NCBI GenBank assembly: GCA_023433465.1
Contig: JAEZCR010000003.1
Location: 1-14,893, forward strand
Direction of reading: 5' to 3'
Origin: Pseudomonadota bacterium
Lineage (GTDB): Bacteria; Pseudomonadota; Gammaproteobacteria; Steroidobacterales; Steroidobacteraceae
Length of the DNA stretch: 14,893 bases
The notes below the pieces were generated by a model, which saw only the letters and a program-made list of their open reading frames with translations, searched no databases and was not told the DNA's origin. This document shows, in pieces, positions 12,091 to 14,893 of the stretch. Position numbers and translations under genes: made by a program. Within the stretch, counting starts at the first letter, position 1. The number at the start of each line of letters is the position of its first letter.

Positions 12091-14592
12091 TCAGCGGCGC
12101 CGACCGCCGCCCATGCCGCGCATCGCGCCCATCGAGCGCTGATGCCCTTCGAAGCGGCGCGCACCTTCCATGCGCGCCTGGCGCTCGCGATCGAGGCGCT
12201 GGCGCTGCTCGATCTGCTGGCGGTCGATCTGGCTTCGGTCGACCTGGCCACGATCCACCTGCCCGCGGTCCGCCTGCTCGCGCGCGACGTCGTCGGCGCG
12301 TTGCTGCGTCGGCCCTTGACCGCGATTCAACTGTTCCCAGCCGTCATCGGTGTGCCGGTACACGTTGCCGTCGTGCCCGGCATAGATGTCGCCATCCACG
12401 TTGACGACCCTGCCGCTGTCGCCGCCGATGCCGGAGACGCGCGTGGACTCACCCGTGTTCGGATTGTAGATAGCCCCGGATCCTGCCGAGATTTCGCGGC
12501 CCGTATCCGCGTTGCCGATCGTGCCGCCGCGTCCGCCCGCGACCACGCCGCTGTCGGTGTCACGCGCGATGCCGCGCCCGCCCGACGCGTAGTTGCCCGT
12601 GTAGACGTTTTCGACCGCGCCGCGCTGGCCGGCGGAGAGCACTCCCGTGCGCGAGTTGTACGAAACGCCTCCGCGGCCTGCCCACGCATTCCCGGTCCAC
12701 GCGTTGTATCCGGCGGACGCGTGTGACACCCGCGCCGTGTTGCCCCAGTGTGAATACACGTTACCGGTCGACGCCGCCCATCCACCCGGACCCCAGACCG
12801 CGGCGCCGCCGCGAGGCCCGACCGCCGCGCCGCCCCAGTAGACAGGCGGACCCCATGCATAACCCCAGCCGTATGGCCCCCACCACGGATAACAACCCCA
12901 GCCCCAGCCGCTGTAGACCGTGGCCGCGCCCCAGGCCCAGCCAATCCCGAACGCGAGTCCCCATCCTGCCCATGGCGTGTAGGTAGTTGCGACGCCGAAG
13001 CCGTACGTGACAGGTGGCCCGTACCACGCGGTGCCGATCCACGGCGTGTAGTAGTAGCCCGTTCCGTAGACAACGACGTTGGTCACCGGGTCGACGTATT
13101 CACCGTGATAGCCGGGTGTGTAGCCGACGTACACCGTGTCCTGGGACGCGGAAAAGGTCTTCACGTAGGTCACGTAATGCAGCGGCGACGTGGCGGGAAT
13201 CGTGTAGATCACCGGCGGCACCGACGTCGCGACCACCCACGGCCCGTTCACCGAACTACCCACGAACCACACGCCGTTTTCGACCGCGTACCAGCGGTCC
13301 GCGCCCACCTGGATGATCGGCGTCGCGGTGTTCTTCACGTAGTGCAGCGTGGTGCCCTCGATCGGCGCGAGCGCGGGTTCGCCGTCGATCACGGGCGGCG
13401 TGAGTTTCGCCTCCTTCGACTTGACGGCCGCGGTGGAAGGAATGCCCGCGGCGATCGCGGCCTCGCGCGACTGGGGCGTGCCGGACACCGACGCCTTGAC
13501 GTTCTCGTACTTGCTGTCGTCGGGGATCGCGCTGAAATCCTTCGCGAGCATGTTCGCCGCCACGAACTGCCAGGGCCCCGCGCTGTCGGTGGCGCGAAAC
13601 CAGCGGCCCGAGACGAGCACGTAGGTCTTCTGATCGGACAGCAACTTGAACACGCGTCCGGTCGTATTCTCGGCCGCGAGCAACTGCGTGCCCGCGATGG
13701 GCACCCACTTCGGTTCACCCTCGAAGACGATGAGCTCCGTCGGACGCGTCGCCACCTTGATCGCGGGCGCGCGCGCCGTCTTGAGGGACGGCGCCGGCTG
13801 TTCGGGATCGCCCTGGCCCGTGAGCATGTCCGCGGAGTGCGAGTCGATCGCCGCCTTCGCTATCTTCTCGAGGTCGGCAGGCGGCTTGTTGGCGACGCTC
13901 CACCTCCCGTCGAGCGCCGCCGAAGTCATCCATCCGTCGAAGACGTGTAGATAGTGCGCGCCCTTGTCGTCGCGCACGAGCAACGGCCGGGTGTTCACGA
14001 CACGTTGCCACTTCATGCCCGGGATCGCACGGAACTGGGGCATGCCGTCGATGTAGATCAGCATGGCGGGAACGGTCGAGAAGGCGATGTCCGGCGGATC
14101 GTTCCTGAGCGCGAGCGGAGCCTTCTCCGCCGCGTCGACGATGGCCACACCCGCTTCGAGACGGTCGAGCGCGATCGTGCGCCGCCGGTTCGACGCGTCG
14201 TTGCGAATGATCCGCGTCCACGCCGCGGCCTTGTCGCCGGCCGTGGGGAAATCCGCCTTGAGCACCTGGTAGCTCTCGAGCGTCACGAGCCGGTTGCCCT
14301 TGTCCACCAGCGTGGTGGCCGACAGGTCGAGGATGCCGAAATTCGCTTTCGATTTCGGATCATCCTGCGCGCCCTCCCTGACGGCCACCGCGGCGCGCGC
14401 GCTCAGGGTCATGCCGTCCCACTTGTCGATCTGCGGCTGGTAGACCGCGATGCGGGTGTTGCCGCTCGTGATCTCGTAGGGCCAGGGAGTCTCACTGGAG
14501 GTCGTGTCCGGCGGTGGGGTCTGCGCCACCGCACCGAGCGAGAGCAGCGCGACGACTCCCCATATCGCAGACGTGCAACTGCGTTTATTCAA
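12091..14592 (-). CDS. Secreted Trp/Tyr/Gly-rich protein with three internal repeats (carbohydrate-binding V/XII-like)
   Basis: The 833-aa protein has a signal peptide (residues 1-23, ending LSLGAVA). Residues 30-170 form a first domain (AVYQPQIDKWDG, ALDRLEAGVAIVDAAE). Three copies of a ~65-residue module follow at about 177-246, 288-357 and 400-466, each with G.P....I.G, an Asn-Thr pair and a Tyr/Trp-rich G.W...GPW end. Residues 511-606 are extremely aromatic and Gly-rich (GWGWGCYPWWGPYGWGYAWG), then Gly/Asn/Asp repeats to 750 and a Gln/Arg/Asp tail. Relatives are often labelled carbohydrate-binding family V/XII; the true function is unknown, and surface or extracellular binding is inference. 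The start is TTG 14592: GGAGGG lies seven bases upstream. It is the first gene of the operon, followed after 15 bases by FGE, so it could be an FGE-linked partner. Confidence 0.75.
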   Translation of the reverse strand: MNKRSCTSAIWGVVALLSLGAVAQTPPPDTTSSETPWPYEITSGNTRIAVYQPQIDKWDGMTLSARAAVAVREGAQDDPKSKANFGILDLSATTLVDKGNRLVTLESYQVLKADFPTAGDKAAAWTRIIRNDASNRRRTIALDRLEAGVAIVDAAEKAPLALRNDPPDIAFSTVPAMLIYIDGMPQFRAIPGMKWQRVVNTRPLLVRDDKGAHYLHVFDGWMTSAALDGRWSVANKPPADLEKIAKAAIDSHSADMLTGQGDPEQPAPSLKTARAPAIKVATRPTELIVFEGEPKWVPIAGTQLLAAENTTGRVFKLLSDQKTYVLVSGRWFRATDSAGPWQFVAANMLAKDFSAIPDDSKYENVKASVSGTPQSREAAIAAGIPSTAAVKSKEAKLTPPVIDGEPALAPIEGTTLHYVKNTATPIIQVGADRWYAVENGVWFVGSSVNGPWVVATSVPPVIYTIPATSPLHYVTYVKTFSASQDTVYVGYTPGYHGEYVDPVTNVVVYGTGYYYTPWIGTAWYGPPVTYGFGVATTYTPWAGWGLAFGIGWAWGAATVYSGWGWGCYPWWGPYGWGYAWGPPVYWGGAAVGPRGGAAVWGPGGWAASTGNVYSHWGNTARVSHASAGYNAWTGNAWAGRGGVSYNSRTGVLSAGQRGAVENVYTGNYASGGRGIARDTDSGVVAGGRGGTIGNADTGREISAGSGAIYNPNTGESTRVSGIGGDSGRVVNVDGDIYAGHDGNVYRHTDDGWEQLNRGQGPTQQRADDVAREQADRGQVDRGQVDRSQIDRQQIEQRQRLDRERQARMEGARRFEGHQRSMGAMRGMGGGRRR
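12202..12282 (-). repeat. Tandem five-codon repeats at the C-terminus of the 833-aa protein
   Basis: Residues 771-797 contain (A/V/I)DR(G/S/Q)Q units in tandem: ADRGQ VDRGQ VDRSQ IDRQQ, then degenerate EQRQ. The DNA repeats with a 15-bp period. It predicts a charged, probably disordered or coiled tail, and is a site where copy number may vary between strains. Confidence 0.6.
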
Positions 14593-14599
14593 GGGGGCG

Positions 14600-14605
14600 C
14601 CCTCC
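14600..14605 (-). promoter_or_regulatory. Shine-Dalgarno site that decides the TTG start of the 833-aa protein
   Basis: On the minus strand GGAGGG is followed by CGCCCCC and TTG at 14592. An in-frame TTG at 14610 lies upstream of this site and lacks one of its own, so the downstream TTG, which leads directly into the signal peptide, is preferred. Confidence 0.7.
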
Positions 14606-14821
14606 GCCAATAGTTAGCTCGATCAGCATCGTTCGCACTGCACCATGGAACCATCGGACCTAGGTCTTACCGCATGGAAATGCTCACAGGCGTACAAGGA
14701 AATCGCGCCGCAGCCGCTCCTCTGACCGGAATCCAAAGCATCGTCAAAATCCCTCCCTGCGATGCCAGTACCTGCACGAATTCCGACTCATGGCCGCTGC
14801 GGCCGTTTTAACTTTTCGAAA

Positions 14822-14853
14822 CCTTGTCCCGCCCCGACGCGGGCACCGCAAGG
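14822..14853 (-). terminator. Candidate hairpin terminator of a gene beyond the right edge
   Basis: CCTTG-T-CCCGC pairs with GCGGG-CACCG-CAAGG around a 6-base loop. On the minus strand it is followed by TTTCGAAAAG, a weak T-tract. It would suit the end of an upstream minus-strand gene stopping near 14872. The asymmetric bulge and short T-run keep confidence low. Confidence 0.3.
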
Positions 14854-14893
14854 CCGGTCATGACGAATCGTTCACTCCGCCGCGCCGTTGAAG

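Larger units (their letters stand above)
14593..14893. other. Upstream region of the FGE operon, no recognisable gene
   Basis: These 301 bases lack a supported gene. The ribosome site GGAGGG for the TTG start lies at 14600-14605. A short hairpin GGCCG-CTG-CGGCC at 14792-14804 is followed by GTTTTAACTTTT on the plus strand. On the minus strand a frame ending TTC AAC GGC GCG GCG GAG TGA stops at 14872, which could be the tail of a gene lying beyond the window; the other frames are also open at the edge, so this is not proven. I see no convincing promoter; TTGACG at about 14741-14746 (minus) lacks a good -10 partner. Confidence 0.4.

Noticed and set aside
13105..13950. 281-codon plus-strand frame inside the 833-aa protein gene
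   Set aside because: Arg/His/Asp-rich with no family; the minus-strand protein has a signal peptide and ordered internal repeats.
14762..14863. 33-codon plus-strand frame near the right edge
   Set aside because: Too short, no ribosome site and no recognisable sequence.
1..14893. CRISPR array, tRNA/rRNA genes, insertion sequences or integrase attachment sites
   Set aside because: No regularly spaced long direct repeats, no cloverleaf or rRNA sequence and no transposase or integrase reading frame was seen on either strand.

Overview
The window is high-GC, densely packed, double-membrane-type bacterial DNA. It holds an outer-membrane porin-like protein, a receiver/AraC regulatory pair, DUF202 and DUF1622 membrane proteins, and Shine-Dalgarno-led genes with ATGA start/stop overlaps. 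The style fits a Proteobacterium, probably a gamma- or betaproteobacterium of the Steroidobacter/Xanthomonadales or Burkholderiales type; that placement is inference from gene content, not a phylogenetic result. There are no rRNA or tRNA genes, CRISPR arrays, transposases or phage genes that I can see.

Layout. (1) 1-615 is the 3' end of a plus-strand beta-barrel transporter-like gene, converging on two minus-strand sensor histidine kinases: a membrane MASE4-type kinase (625-2187) and a soluble PAS kinase (2415-3533). The 227-bp spacer between the kinases carries an 11-bp-phased TTCAG repeat array and a perfect 8-bp-arm inverted repeat. (2) 5615-3741 (minus) is a compact three-gene operon: a stand-alone DUF1214 protein, a class D-type sortase, and a secreted protein ending in an LPRTA motif, a hydrophobic helix and an Arg-rich tail. 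Junctions are TGACATG and ATGA. This Gram-negative sortase/substrate pair is the most unusual system here. (3) 5776-9761 holds two paralogous HAD-superfamily hydrolases, one exported and one apparently cytoplasmic. Between them lie a receiver-only response regulator (minus) and an OruR/VirS-like AraC regulator (plus). The AraC gene, second HAD gene and a DUF1622 membrane protein form an operon joined by two ATGA overlaps. (4) 14592-9809 (minus) is a four-gene operon: an 833-aa secreted Trp/Tyr/Gly-rich protein with three internal repeats, a formylglycine-generating-enzyme homologue with both catalytic cysteines, a DUF202/YidH membrane protein and a bile-acid:sodium-symporter-family permease. 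The last 300 bases are the upstream region of this operon.

How the genes may work together. Much of the window concerns the cell envelope: export signals, an anchoring enzyme with its substrate, small membrane proteins, a permease and an enzyme that normally activates exported sulfatases. Signal transduction (two kinases, one receiver-only regulator, one AraC regulator) is unusually abundant for 15 kb. The kinases have no DNA-binding partner in the window. The sortase operon and the FGE operon are each self-consistent units; linking them into one pathway would be speculation.
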